NCBI RefSeq assembly: GCF_003855495.1
Contig: NZ_CP034086.1
Coordinates: forward strand, 2,827,501-2,891,500
From: Methylocystis rosea
GTDB lineage: Bacteria; Pseudomonadota; Alphaproteobacteria; Rhizobiales; Beijerinckiaceae
Direction: 5' to 3'
DNA length: 64,000 bases
The number at the start of each line of letters is the position of its first letter. The stretch's first letter is position 1. This document shows positions 53,481 through 62,099 of the stretch, in pieces. The notes under the pieces are model-generated. The model was given only the letters and a program-made list of their open reading frames with translations. It made no database searches and was not told the DNA's origin. The translations under genes were made by a program, and so were the position numbers.

Positions 53481-53771
53481 GTGACGCCTCCATTGCCGCT
53501 CCTCACCCGCCGCCCCTTGGCGGTTCTTGCGCTGGCGCTCGTCGCCGCGAGCCTCGGCGCTTGCGGCCGTCGCGGGCCTGTGGAGCTGCCGCCCGAAACG
53601 CAGGCGCGCGGAGCGATCCTGCGGGCGGAGGCGGAAGCGAGAGCGGCGCGGGGGGCGCCCCGGCCGGCGGCCGGCGCTGCTGAAACCTCTCTCCCGCCGC
53701 CGCCGATTCCGGGCACCATCGGCAATCGCCCGCCCGCGCAATATCCCTTCCCGCTCGACCCGCTGCTGTAA
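53481..53771 (+). CDS. lptM: LptM-like small lipoprotein
   Basis: 96 residues from a GTG. A lipoprotein signal ends in the lipobox LGAC with the mature part starting CGRRGPVELPPE, the LptM (YifL) signature, then an Ala/Glu/Arg-rich stretch and a Pro-rich tail. LptM helps mature the LptD-LptE outer-membrane translocon. The position directly upstream of lysA, 4 nt apart, is the known conserved pairing. Confidence 0.85.
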   Translation: MTPPLPLLTRRPLAVLALALVAASLGACGRRGPVELPPETQARGAILRAEAEARAARGAPRPAAGAAETSLPPPPIPGTIGNRPPAQYPFPLDPLL

Positions 53772-53775
53772 GCCG

Positions 53776-55044
53776 ATGCATCTTTTCGACTATCGAAACG
53801 GCGCGCTCCACGCCGAGGAGGTCGCCGTGGCGACGCTCGCCGATGAGGTGGGCACGCCCTTCTATTGCTATTCGGCGGCGACGATCCGACGCCACTATCG
53901 GGTGTTTTCACAGGCCTTCGCCGGCCTCGACGCGCTGGTCTGCTACGCCGTCAAGGCCAACTCCAATCAGGCCGTGCTGCGTCTCCTCGCGCGCGAGGGC
54001 GCGGGGATGGACGTGGTCTCCGGCGGAGAACTGGCGCGGGCCCTCGCCGCCGGCGTCGCGCCCGAAAAAATCACCTTTTCCGGCGTCGGCAAGACGCGCG
54101 AGGAGATCGTGGCGGCGCTGGACGCCGGAATCTTCTGTTTCAACGTCGAGTCGGAGCCCGAACTCGAAGCCCTGTCGCAAGCCGCAGTCGCTCTCGGGCG
54201 CGCGGCGCGCGTGTCGCTCCGCGTCAACCCGGACGTCGACGCCCGCACCCATAAGAAGATTTCCACCGGCCTCGCCGAAAACAAGTTCGGCGTGCCGCTG
54301 TCGCGGGCGCGGGAAGTCTACGCCTTCGCCGCCAAGCTCAAGGGAATCGAACTCGCCGGCGCCGACGTGCATATCGGCTCCCAGCTCACCGACCTCGCGC
54401 CCTTCGACGAGGCCTTTTCGCTGCTCGCCGAGCTTGTGCGCGATCTGCGCGCCGACGGGCACGATATCTCGCATGTCGATCTCGGCGGCGGGCTGGGGAT
54501 TCCCTATCGTGACGGCGACGATCCGCAGTCCTACCATCCCGACAAATACGCCGAGATCGTGCGCCGGCATTTCGGCGGGCTCGGCTGCAGACTGGTGCTG
54601 GAGCCGGGACGGCTCATCGTCGGCAACGCCGGCATACTCGTCACGCGCGTCATCTATGTGAAGCATGGCGACGCCAAGACCTTCGTGATCGTCGACGCCG
54701 GCATGAACGATCTTATCCGTCCGACGCTCTACGACGCCTGGCACGACATCATCCCCGTCCAAAAGAACGCCGATCGGCGGAAGATCGTCGCCGACGTCGT
54801 CGGACCTGTCTGCGAGACGGGCGACTATCTTGCGCATGGACGCGAGATCATGGAGCCGCGCGCCGGCGAATTGCTCTGCGTGCTGACGGCCGGCGCCTAT
54901 GGCGCCGTGCAGTCAGGCGCCTACAATACGCGGCCGCTGATTCCGGAAGTCCTGGTTGACGGCGACCGCTTCGCGGTGATCCGTCCCCGCCCAAGCGTCG
55001 CCGCGCTCATTGCGCAGGATCATGTGCCGGCGTGGCTCTCGTAG
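53776..55044 (+). CDS. lysA: Diaminopimelate decarboxylase
   Basis: 422 residues from the ATG at 53776. The PLP lysine is in VCYAVKANSNQAVL; further motifs are VSGGELARALAAGV, HIGSQLTDL, DLGGGLGIPY and the catalytic-cysteine region GPVCETGDYLAHGR. It is an alanine-racemase-fold type III PLP enzyme and makes lysine, the last step of the pathway. Operon with lptM. The dispersed repeat copy B starts 20 nt after its stop. Confidence 0.96.
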   Translation: MHLFDYRNGALHAEEVAVATLADEVGTPFYCYSAATIRRHYRVFSQAFAGLDALVCYAVKANSNQAVLRLLAREGAGMDVVSGGELARALAAGVAPEKITFSGVGKTREEIVAALDAGIFCFNVESEPELEALSQAAVALGRAARVSLRVNPDVDARTHKKISTGLAENKFGVPLSRAREVYAFAAKLKGIELAGADVHIGSQLTDLAPFDEAFSLLAELVRDLRADGHDISHVDLGGGLGIPYRDGDDPQSYHPDKYAEIVRRHFGGLGCRLVLEPGRLIVGNAGILVTRVIYVKHGDAKTFVIVDAGMNDLIRPTLYDAWHDIIPVQKNADRRKIVADVVGPVCETGDYLAHGREIMEPRAGELLCVLTAGAYGAVQSGAYNTRPLIPEVLVDGDRFAVIRPRPSVAALIAQDHVPAWLS

Positions 55045-55063
55045 CGCGCTGAACGCGCCTGGA

Positions 55064-55173
55064 GCAGGTTCCGAAAAAGATGACAGACTTTTTCGATGAG
55101 AACCTGCCCCACCATTTCGATTTTGAGCGATTCCTTATCGATCACATGATCCATGTGATCGGGAAGCGCTCTA
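55064..55173. repeat. Dispersed double-hairpin repeat, copy B
   Basis: Second copy of the 110-bp element described at 39245-39355, same orientation, with one base fewer in the ATGATTCCATG loop. Here it lies between lysA and a cupin gene on the opposite strand; its last three bases (CTA on the plus strand) form the TAG stop codon of the cupin gene. Confidence 0.9.
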
Positions 55174-55599
55174 GTGTCTGCGATCGTAAAAATTTACGAA
55201 ATCATTCGTCGAGAGCGTTGCGACAACATTCGAATCGTCATCGAGAATCTCATAGAGCGGACCTTCTCGATCATAGATGGTGAACAGCACGACGACGTCC
55301 TGATCGCCGCCGCCTTCTCGATGAGGCTCGTCTGTGGGAGGGCTGACGGTGTAACTGCCCGCCGGCCTGACGTCTTTCAGTTCGCCGCTCGCGTGATAGA
55401 GCCGATGTTCTCCCTGAATGACAAATGTCTTGTTGAGCGCGCAATGTCGGTGAAGCACGATCCGCTGATTGGCTGAAAACTTGAACAGCACATGGAGGAT
55501 GTTTCGATCGTCGATATCGAGGACCGAAAAAAGCAGATGATCGAATCCCTCAAGGCGCTTCCATGGAATATTGCCGTCGTTGAAGCTAAACTGCGACAT
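55171..55599 (-). CDS. Cupin-fold protein of unknown function
   Basis: 142 residues, soluble, single cupin domain: HVLFKFSANQRIVLHRHCALNKTFVIQGEHRLY carries the HxH metal pair and the later E, and GSYTVSPPTDEPHREGGG the last His. The fold is like ChrR/RmlC-type small cupins, and a bound metal is likely. The stop codon belongs to the dispersed repeat copy B, so the repeat either defines or has cut the natural C-terminus, which ends DFVNFYDRRH. No partner gene is visible. Function unknown. Confidence 0.75.
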   Translation of the reverse strand: MSQFSFNDGNIPWKRLEGFDHLLFSVLDIDDRNILHVLFKFSANQRIVLHRHCALNKTFVIQGEHRLYHASGELKDVRPAGSYTVSPPTDEPHREGGGDQDVVVLFTIYDREGPLYEILDDDSNVVATLSTNDFVNFYDRRH

Positions 55600-55879
55600 G
55601 ATGCGCGCTCTCTCTCATCAGTGAAGACGCGCCAATATGACAGGAGCCGCAGCGGCCCGAGAAGGACGCTGGCCCAATGGGACTTGGGCAATTTTCCTGA
55701 CGTAACGCCGGACACTGCGGCGGCGCACGAAAGCGTCCGCTCAGGGCAATGACTCGCGGCAATGACCGAGCCCTTGTGTGGAATTTCGAATTGAGGCAGC
55801 CTCGAGCGCGGCCAGCCGCAAATCTTGAAAAAACGCGCTGAGTCGTCTTTCGCTTTCCAATCCGCCGGGAGAAACGCCG

Positions 55880-56155
55880 ATGTTGTTTGCGATCTATTAT
55901 GAGATGACGCCCGAACGTCGCGACGAGGTTCTCAAGCGCTTTCAGAAATTCGGCGACGCCGCCCCGAAGGGTATGAAAGTCGTCGGAAACTGGCTTTCCG
56001 TCACGCTGCTCGAGGGCTGGAGCATCGTCGAAGCCAACGACATCGCCGACCTCGGCAAGCTCTTCCAATCCTGGACGGACCTCAACGTCAATCACATCAC
56101 GCCGGTCTTCGACGAAGACTCCGCGCACAGTTTTCTCTCAGCCAACAAGAAGTGA
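55880..56155 (+). CDS. DUF3303-family small protein
   Basis: 91 residues, soluble. MLFAIYYEMTPERRDEVLKRFQKFGD at the start, KVVGNWLSVTLLEGWSIVEAND in the middle and LNVNHITPVFD at the end match DUF3303, a dimeric ferredoxin-like fold resembling antibiotic monooxygenase-type barrels. Function is undetermined in the family. GGGAGAAACGCCG provides a ribosome site. It is alone between the cupin gene and the epimerase gene. Confidence 0.82.
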   Translation: MLFAIYYEMTPERRDEVLKRFQKFGDAAPKGMKVVGNWLSVTLLEGWSIVEANDIADLGKLFQSWTDLNVNHITPVFDEDSAHSFLSANKK

Positions 56156-56208
56156 CAGACGCGCTGCGGCGACTGGAAGGCCACCACGCCGAGCGTCGTG
56201 GCCGCCGT

Positions 56209-57219
56209 TCAGAACGCCAACTCTCCGTGAGCGCCGCGATAGTCGCGATACCATTCGACGAGCGCCGCGACGCCTTCCTCAAGCGACGTCTGCGGGCGAT
56301 AGCCGGTCAACCGCTCTAAGAGATCGGCGCTGGCGAAGGTGCGCGGCACGTCTCCGGGCTGCATGTCGAGATAGTTGCGCTTGGCCTTTTTGCCGAGCGC
56401 TCGTTCGATCGTCTCGATAAAGTCGAGAAGCTGCACCGGCGCGCCGCGCCCGATGTTCACGACGCGATACGGCGCCACAGGCGACACGCTATCGTCGTCT
56501 GAATCGCGCTGGGGAACGCAGTCGATCAACCGCACGACGCCTTCGACGAGGTCTGCGACATAGGTGAAGTCGCGCGACATGTCGCCATGGTTATAGATGT
56601 CGATGACACGGTCGTTCTCGATGGCGTCGACGAACTTCAACGGCGCCATGTCCGGTCGGCCCCACGGGCCGTAAACGGTGAAGAAGCGAAACATCGTCGT
56701 CGGGATCGACCACAGATGCGCATAGGAATGCGCCATGGCTTCGCCGGCTTTTTTCGTCGCGGCGTAAAGGGTCAAAGGGAAATCGGTTCGGTCGCTCTCG
56801 TGAAATGGCACGGTCGGGCTCGCGCCATAGACCGAGCTTGTCGAGGCCCAGAGAAAATGCCGCGGCTTCAGCAGTCGCGCGATCTCCATGACGTTGAAGG
56901 CGCCGACGAGATTGGCGTCGACATAGGCGCGCGGATTTTGCAGCGAGTAGCGCACGCCCGCCTGCGCCGCGAGATGGATGATGACGTCCGGCGCGGCCTC
57001 CTCCGCGGCGCGCGTCAGCGCCTCCATGTCCTCCAGCATGGCGATCGTGTCGCGATAGCCGTTGCTGCGCAGCAGAATGGCGCGGCGCGCCTCCTTCAGA
57101 CCAGGATCGTAATAAGGCGTCATCCCGTCATAGCCGTCCACCAGATGCCCGGCCTCTAACAGGCGCTTCGCCAAGTGGAAGCCGATGAAGCCTGCCGTGC
57201 CGGTCACGAAGACGCGCAT
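56209..57219 (-). CDS. Nucleotide-sugar epimerase (UDP-glucuronate 4-epimerase type)
   Basis: 336 residues of the extended SDR family: the NAD motif [13 protein letters not shown], catalytic Ser in ASTSSVYG and Tyr-Lys in YAATKKAGE, and [16 protein letters not shown], which is the pattern of UDP-glucuronate 4-epimerases (making UDP-galacturonate). Such sugars go to capsule, LPS or exopolysaccharide. No glycosyltransferases flank it. A role for the surface-glycan locus at 16-20 kb is possible but speculative. Confidence 0.87.
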   Translation of the reverse strand: MRVFVTGTAGFIGFHLAKRLLEAGHLVDGYDGMTPYYDPGLKEARRAILLRSNGYRDTIAMLEDMEALTRAAEEAAPDVIIHLAAQAGVRYSLQNPRAYVDANLVGAFNVMEIARLLKPRHFLWASTSSVYGASPTVPFHESDRTDFPLTLYAATKKAGEAMAHSYAHLWSIPTTMFRFFTVYGPWGRPDMAPLKFVDAIENDRVIDIYNHGDMSRDFTYVADLVEGVVRLIDCVPQRDSDDDSVSPVAPYRVVNIGRGAPVQLLDFIETIERALGKKAKRNYLDMQPGDVPRTFASADLLERLTGYRPQTSLEEGVAALVEWYRDYRGAHGELAF

Positions 57220-57349
57220 GAGCCGCCATATTCCCGCGTGATGAAAGCTTCGCCCTCATGGGCGAAGGCGACCGGCCTGTCAACGGGCGTGCGAGGCCTT
57301 CGTTTTCGCCGCCTCAAGCCATATGTTGGCGCAAAGAGGAGAAACCGTC

Positions 57350-57967
57350 ATGGTTGCCGGCGCCGATAGGCCGAGGACGATCCACCCGCTCTTTGTTCGG
57401 GTGACGCATTGGGTGAACGCTTTCGCGATCTTCGTCATGGTGCTGAGCGGCTGGCGCATCTACAACGCCTCGCCGCTCTTTGGCTTCGAGTTTCCTAAGG
57501 ATTTCACTTTGGGTGGTTGGCTCGCGGGCGCGCTCGCTTGGCATTTTGCCGCAATGTGGCTCCTGGCGATCAACGGATTCGCTTATCTCGCTTACGGCCT
57601 GGTTTCGGGCCACTTCCGAAGAAGCTTCATGCCGATCTCGCTCCGCGGCGCGTTCGACAACGTATTGCTCGCGATGCGAGGCCTCCTGGATCATGCGCCC
57701 GGCCGCTACAACGCCGCTCAGCGCGTATTTTACGTCGGAGTCATTCTTGCCGTGATCGTCGCCATTCTGTCGGGCCTCGCGATCTGGAAGCCTGTGCAGC
57801 TTCAAACGCTGACGGCGGTGATGGGCGGATTTGAAACGGCGCGACGGGTGCATTTCTTCGCCATGGCCGCGATCGTCGCTTTCCTTATCGTTCACATCGG
57901 ACTCGCCGTGAGCGTCAAAGGCATTCTGGCCCCGATGTTCACCGGCCGCGCGGAGGCGCCGCGATGA
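57350..57967 (+). CDS. Cytochrome b561-type membrane subunit
   Basis: 205 residues from the ATG at 57350 with AGAGGAGA before it. Four hydrophobic helices and the haem-b histidines in PLFVRVTHWVNAFAIF, LAWHFAAMWLLAINGF, and ARRVHFFAMAAIVAFLIVHIG fit the cytochrome b561/Ni-Fe-hydrogenase b-type family. It carries electrons between quinone and a periplasmic partner. The molybdopterin protein gene overlaps its end by 4 nt (ATGA), so the pair forms a membrane-bound molybdoenzyme module. Confidence 0.9.
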   Translation: MVAGADRPRTIHPLFVRVTHWVNAFAIFVMVLSGWRIYNASPLFGFEFPKDFTLGGWLAGALAWHFAAMWLLAINGFAYLAYGLVSGHFRRSFMPISLRGAFDNVLLAMRGLLDHAPGRYNAAQRVFYVGVILAVIVAILSGLAIWKPVQLQTLTAVMGGFETARRVHFFAMAAIVAFLIVHIGLAVSVKGILAPMFTGRAEAPR

Positions 57968-58704
57968 AGCCGCCCCGCAGCGAACGTCTTTCCGCCCTTC
58001 GGCCGCAGATCGCGCGGCTCGAACGCCGTCTCTTTCTCAAGCAAGGCCTGTCGCTTGGCGCGCTGTCGCTCCTTTCGGGCTGCACCCTGAAAGACGATGA
58101 CGCCGTCGATCGGCTGCTTACGACGATGTCGCGCTTCAACGATAAAATCCAGGCGGCGCTTTTCGATCCCGCGAAGCTCGCGCCGACCTATTCTGAGGCG
58201 GACGTCACGACGCCTTTCCCCTTCAACGCCTATTACGAAGAGAAGGATGTTCCCCTCATCGACGGCGAGAACTATCGACTGCAGCTCTCAGGCCTCATCG
58301 CCGACAAACGGCCGTGGAGCCTCGCCGAATTGCGCGCGCTGCCGCAGTCGAGCCAGATTACGCGACTCGTCTGCGTCGAAGGTTGGAGCGCGATCGGCAA
58401 ATGGCAAGGCGTCGCCTTCCGCCATTTTCTTGAGCGGATCGGCGCCGACCTGACGGCGCGTTACGTCGGTTTCAGATGCGCCGACAAATATTACTCAAGC
58501 ATCGACATGCCGAGCGCGCTGCATCCGCAAACGCTGCTCGCGCTCGATTTCACCGACGCGAAATACGGCTATCCGCTGCGCCTGCGCCTTCCGACGAAAC
58601 TCGGATTCAAAAATCCGAAGTTCATCGGCGAGATCTTTGTAACGAATGACTACCCGGGCGGCTACTGGGAGGACAAAGGCTACAATTGGTTCAGTGGCTC
58701 TTAA
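57964..58704 (+). CDS. Molybdopterin-binding oxidoreductase, probable Tat lipoprotein
   Basis: 246 residues of the sulfite-oxidase/YedY Mo-binding fold: Mo cysteine in TRLVCVEGWSAIGKW, and DYPGGYWEDKGYNWF at the end. The N-terminus has RRLFLKQGLSLGALSLLSGC, a twin-arginine signal (RRxFLK) with a lipobox LSGC, so it is likely exported folded with its cofactor and lipid-anchored. The partner cytochrome b is coupled by overlap. The pair resembles YedYZ (MsrPQ) in composition but is a different subfamily; substrate not predicted. Confidence 0.88.
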   Translation: MKPPRSERLSALRPQIARLERRLFLKQGLSLGALSLLSGCTLKDDDAVDRLLTTMSRFNDKIQAALFDPAKLAPTYSEADVTTPFPFNAYYEEKDVPLIDGENYRLQLSGLIADKRPWSLAELRALPQSSQITRLVCVEGWSAIGKWQGVAFRHFLERIGADLTARYVGFRCADKYYSSIDMPSALHPQTLLALDFTDAKYGYPLRLRLPTKLGFKNPKFIGEIFVTNDYPGGYWEDKGYNWFSGS

Positions 58705-58816
58705 CCGGGCGCCCGGCAAGAAGATTCGTCTCGACTCTTTCTCGCCACTATATATGACTGTCAGTCACGCTCGGGCGGGTAGATGAGTCGGCGCCGAGGC
58801 TTCAAGCGAGGCATAT

Positions 58817-59005
58817 ATGACCAATCGTCGACCCTCCGTGAACGGCATTCTGGCCGCCGTTCTGTCGGGCAGCATCATCTCCATCCATGGCGCTCTCGCG
58901 CAAAAGACGGCGCTTGCCGCGCCTGGGCCGGCCGCGAGGCTGCCTGGGATTTGGCCGGTCAAGATTGAACCCGCGCCTGAAGAGGCGATAGAGCGCGAAG
59001 AATAG
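58817..59005 (+). CDS. Small exported protein, paralogue 1
   Basis: 62 residues: an N-terminal signal-like helix (NGILAAVLSGSIISIHGALA) and a Pro/Ala/Glu mature part of about 34 residues. The N-terminal 29 residues match those of the gene at 59267 in 21 positions, and the DNA before both shares a cggcattctggccgccgt-type block. GAGGCATAT is 8 nt before the ATG. Family unrecognised. Confidence 0.65.
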   Translation: MTNRRPSVNGILAAVLSGSIISIHGALAQKTALAAPGPAARLPGIWPVKIEPAPEEAIEREE

Positions 59006-59266
59006 GAAGCGCCTGCGGCGATTTGACGGCACGCTGGACCTGACGCCACCGCAGGGACCAATCTGCGCCGCCGAATTTGGCGGCGCTTTCGATTCAGACA
59101 TCATTTACCAATCGGACGAACGACCTTAAACGGCGCGTTTTTGGTCATAAAATCATCGCAGCTCGGACTTGGGCGGGACGCAACATCATCATGGTTGGCC
59201 CGCCTGATGACTGTGGGGCGGGCCGGTTGATTCGGCGGGGGGCTCTCACTTCGAGGGGACCAACCA
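59006..59266. other. Gap between the two small paralogues
   Basis: 261 nt without a supported gene. GAGGGGACCAACCAGT just before the second paralogue is its ribosome site. Nothing else was seen; a short open frame here has no start signal. Confidence 0.4.
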
Positions 59267-59485
59267 GTGATGAATCAGCGACCCTGCGTGAACGGCATAT
59301 TGGCTGCCGTGCTATCGGCGAGCTTCCTTCCCATTCACGGCGCGCTTGCCAAGGAAGACAGATCCGCGAACGCGCCCGGCGCCGCGAAACATGCCGCGAA
59401 GAAGCCGGCGAAGCCGCAAGCGCCGAAGCAGGACGCGAGCAAACCGACGCCGGTTGACGAGGGAGGCGCGGGCGACAAGCAGTAG
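59267..59485 (+). CDS. Small exported protein, paralogue 2
   Basis: 72 residues (or 71, from the second ATG). Shares M-NxRPxVNGILAAVLSxSxxxIHGALA with the gene at 58817, differing in the mature part, which is Lys/Ala/Pro-rich (AAKHAAKKPAKPQAPKQD) and then acidic. A cleaved export signal followed by a low-complexity cationic segment suggests binding to an acidic polymer, but no family is known. Lies before truA on the opposite strand. AGGGGA precedes the start. Confidence 0.65.
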   Translation: MMNQRPCVNGILAAVLSASFLPIHGALAKEDRSANAPGAAKHAAKKPAKPQAPKQDASKPTPVDEGGAGDKQ

Positions 59486-59506
59486 CCGGCGTCCTCGCGC
59501 AAATCG

Positions 59507-60247
59507 CTAATAATCGACAGCAACAAGGTAAAGACCGTGCGGCGGCGCGACTTGTCCGCAGCGCGCACGGTCTTTCGCCAAGAGCGCCAGCGCCAGATCC
59601 TCGACGCGCCACTTGCCGCTGCCGACATGCTCCAGCGAGCCGGCCATGGAGCGCACCTGATTGTGCAGGAAGGAGCGCGCCGAAACGACGATCTCGATGC
59701 GCTCGCCCTCACGGTGCACGTCAAGACGCTCTAGCGTACGCATCGGCGAATTCGCTTGGCATTCCGAGGCGCGAAAGGTCGTGAAGTCGTGACGGCCCAC
59801 GAGAGATTGCGCCGCTTCATGCATGGCTTGCGCATCGAGCGGCCGCTTGACGTGCCAGGCGCGGCCGAGGTTCAGCGCCAAAGGCGCGCGGCGATTGTCG
59901 ATGATATAGAGATAATGGCGGCGGATCGCGGAAAAGCGCGCCTCGAAATCCTCGCCGACCGCGCGCGCCGCGAGCACCGCGATCGGATCAGGCTTGAGAT
60001 GCGCATTGATCGCGTCGCGCAGCCGATCGACGCGCCAATCGCGCGCAAGATCGATATGCGCAATCTGCCCCAGCGCATGCACGCCGGCGTCGGTGCGGCC
60101 CGCGCCATGAACGACGGCGCGCAGGCCGCCATTGATTGCGGCCACGGCCTCCTCGAGGCGTTGCTGCACCGAAACGCCATTCGCCTGCCGCTGCCAGCCG
60201 ACGTAAGGCGCACCGTCATATTCGATCGTCAGCGCGAAGCGGGGCAT
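59507..60247 (-). CDS. truA: tRNA pseudouridine synthase A
   Basis: 246 residues: the catalytic Asp in [14 protein letters not shown] and the [21 protein letters not shown] start are diagnostic. [21 protein letters not shown] closes the fold. It modifies U38-40 in the anticodon arm. It follows fmt and def on the same strand, a usual order, separated from fmt by a palindromic repeat. Confidence 0.95.
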   Translation of the reverse strand: MPRFALTIEYDGAPYVGWQRQANGVSVQQRLEEAVAAINGGLRAVVHGAGRTDAGVHALGQIAHIDLARDWRVDRLRDAINAHLKPDPIAVLAARAVGEDFEARFSAIRRHYLYIIDNRRAPLALNLGRAWHVKRPLDAQAMHEAAQSLVGRHDFTTFRASECQANSPMRTLERLDVHREGERIEIVVSARSFLHNQVRSMAGSLEHVGSGKWRVEDLALALLAKDRARCGQVAPPHGLYLVAVDY

Positions 60248-60275
60248 TCAATGCGCTCGCGCATGGCGCGACCTC

Positions 60276-60402
60276 ACCTCCCCCTCGAGGGGGGAGGTCG
60301 GGCGCCGAAGGCGCCCGGGTGGGGGTGACGGCCGAATGAACGTGGAGTTCATCCCACCCCGGCCCGCATAGCGGGCCGACCCTCCCCCTCGAGGGGAGGG
60401 TG
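60276..60402. repeat. REP-type palindromic element between truA and fmt
   Basis: Starts ACCTCCCCC-TCGAG-GGGGAGGT and ends CCCTCCCC-CTCGA-GGGGAGGG, with GGGCGCC-GAA-GGCGCCC and GGCCCGC-ATA-GCGGGCC hairpins inside. This is the same extragenic palindrome type that is scattered through alphaproteobacterial genomes. It fills the 179-nt gap. Confidence 0.85.
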
Positions 60403-60426
60403 ATAGGCGCAAGTCGAGCATTAGAC

Positions 60427-61365
60427 TCATGCCAATGTCACGCCCCTCACAAGCTTGCGGCCGCGCAAAAACTCCTCAATCCCCATTTCGCCCTTGCCGG
60501 CGCGTTGCACGCGCAGCAGCCGCAGCGCGCCCGCGCCGCAGGCGATGAGCCCGGCGTTGTCGAGCGCAGCGCCTGGCGCTCCTGCCCCCTCATCGACCCG
60601 CGCGCGCAAAACCTTCACGCGCTCGGAGCCACGGCCGAGATCGGCTTCGAAAAAAGCGCCGGGAAAGGGCGAAAGGCCGCGCACGAGATCATGGAGGTCT
60701 TGCGCCGATCGACGCCAATCGATCCGCGCTTCAGCCTTCTCGATCTTTTGCGCATAGCAGGCGCCGTCTTCGGACTGCGGCGTGAAGCGCAGTTCGCCCT
60801 TTGCGAGCAGATCGAGAGCGTCGGCCATCAACGGCGCGCCGAGTTCCGCGAGTCGGTCGTGCAGCTCGCCCGCCGTCATCTCGGCGCCGATCGGCGTTTT
60901 CGCCGTCAAGGCGACCGGGCCGGTGTCGAGACCGGCCTCCATCTTCATCACCATGACGCCGCTCTCGGCGTCGCCCGCCATGATCGCGCGCTGAATCGGC
61001 GCGGCGCCGCGCCAACGCGGCAGCAGCGAGCCATGCAGGTTGAGGCAGCCGTAGCGCGGCGCGTCGAGGATCGGCTGAGGCAGCAGCAGCCCATAGGCGG
61101 CGACGACGGCGACGTCGGCGTCGAGCGCCGCGAAGTCCGCCTGCGCGTCGGCGCTCTTCAGGCTTTTCGGCGAACGAACGGTAAGGCCGAGACTCTCCGC
61201 CAAGAGGTGGACGGCGGACTTCTTCTCCGCCATGCCGCGTCCCGCCGGTCGCGGCGGCTGCGTGTAAACCGCCGCAATCTCATGGCCGCGAGAGACGATT
61301 TCCTTGAGCAGATGGGCTGCGAAGTCCGGCGTGCCCATGAAGACGACGCGCATTCTGTCGCGCAA
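60427..61365 (-). CDS. fmt: Methionyl-tRNA formyltransferase
   Basis: 312 residues: MGTPDFAAHLLKEIVSRGHEI, catalytic Asn-His-Asp region NLHGSLLPRWRGAAPIQRAI, and MKMEAGLDTGPV are the standard Fmt core; the C-terminal OB domain begins near RVDEGAGAPGAALDN. It formylates initiator Met-tRNA. def begins 3 nt upstream, forming the def-fmt pair. Confidence 0.96.
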   Translation of the reverse strand: MRDRMRVVFMGTPDFAAHLLKEIVSRGHEIAAVYTQPPRPAGRGMAEKKSAVHLLAESLGLTVRSPKSLKSADAQADFAALDADVAVVAAYGLLLPQPILDAPRYGCLNLHGSLLPRWRGAAPIQRAIMAGDAESGVMVMKMEAGLDTGPVALTAKTPIGAEMTAGELHDRLAELGAPLMADALDLLAKGELRFTPQSEDGACYAQKIEKAEARIDWRRSAQDLHDLVRGLSPFPGAFFEADLGRGSERVKVLRARVDEGAGAPGAALDNAGLIACGAGALRLLRVQRAGKGEMGIEEFLRGRKLVRGVTLA

Positions 61366-61368
61366 TCG

Positions 61369-61935
61369 TCAGGCTCCGGCTTGTTCCGACTGACGCTCCG
61401 TGGCGGCGCGATGCTGGGCGGCGATCTCGTCATGGCGCGCCGCCTTGTTGAACTTCTTGACCACGCGCTCGCGCTTTAAGCGCGACAGATGGTCGATGAA
61501 GAGCCCGCCTTCGAGGTGATCAAGTTCGTGCTGCACCACGGTCGCGAGCAGGCCTTCGGCGTCGAATTCCTGAACCGCGCCGTCGCGGTCGAGATGACGC
61601 AGACGCACCCGCGCCGGCCGTTTCACGTCCTCGAAATAGTCGGGCACGGACAGGCAGCCTTCCTGATAGACGCTCAGTTCCTCCGACGCCCAGATGATTT
61701 CCGGGTTGATGAGGAAGAGCGGCGAACGCGTCTCCTCGGTTTTGCCCGTGTCGACGACGACGATGCGCTTGGCCACGGCGACCTGGATCGCCGCGAGGCC
61801 GACGCCGGGCGCCTCGTACATGGTCTCCAGCATATCGTCGAGCAGACGCCGCACCTCCGCGTCGACACGGTCGACAGGTTCGGAAATCTTTCGCAGCAGC
61901 GGATCCGGAAGCGTGATGATGGGCAGAATGGCCAT
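61369..61935 (-). CDS. def: Peptide deformylase
   Basis: 188 residues from the ATG at 61935, chosen by the family start (MAILPIITLPDPLLRKIS). Motif 1 GVGLAAIQ, motif 2 EGCLSVP and motif 3 QHELDHLEG supply the Fe2+/Zn2+ ligands. The C-terminal Arg/Ala-rich helix is longer than in the E. coli enzyme. Removes the formyl group from nascent proteins, partner of fmt. Confidence 0.96.
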   Translation of the reverse strand: MAILPIITLPDPLLRKISEPVDRVDAEVRRLLDDMLETMYEAPGVGLAAIQVAVAKRIVVVDTGKTEETRSPLFLINPEIIWASEELSVYQEGCLSVPDYFEDVKRPARVRLRHLDRDGAVQEFDAEGLLATVVQHELDHLEGGLFIDHLSRLKRERVVKKFNKAARHDEIAAQHRAATERQSEQAGA

Positions 61936-62099
61936 TGTGTTTCGCCGTGGCTCTTTGCGTTTCCATGAGATAGGCGCGACCGACGCGTCCGTCAAATCGA
62001 AAGGGGGCCCGCGTCCTTGCCTAAGCGCCAAACGCGGCTAACATGCACGGGTAAAAAATGATCGCCGCCGCGCGGAGCGGCGCCTGGAGAGCGCGCGCC

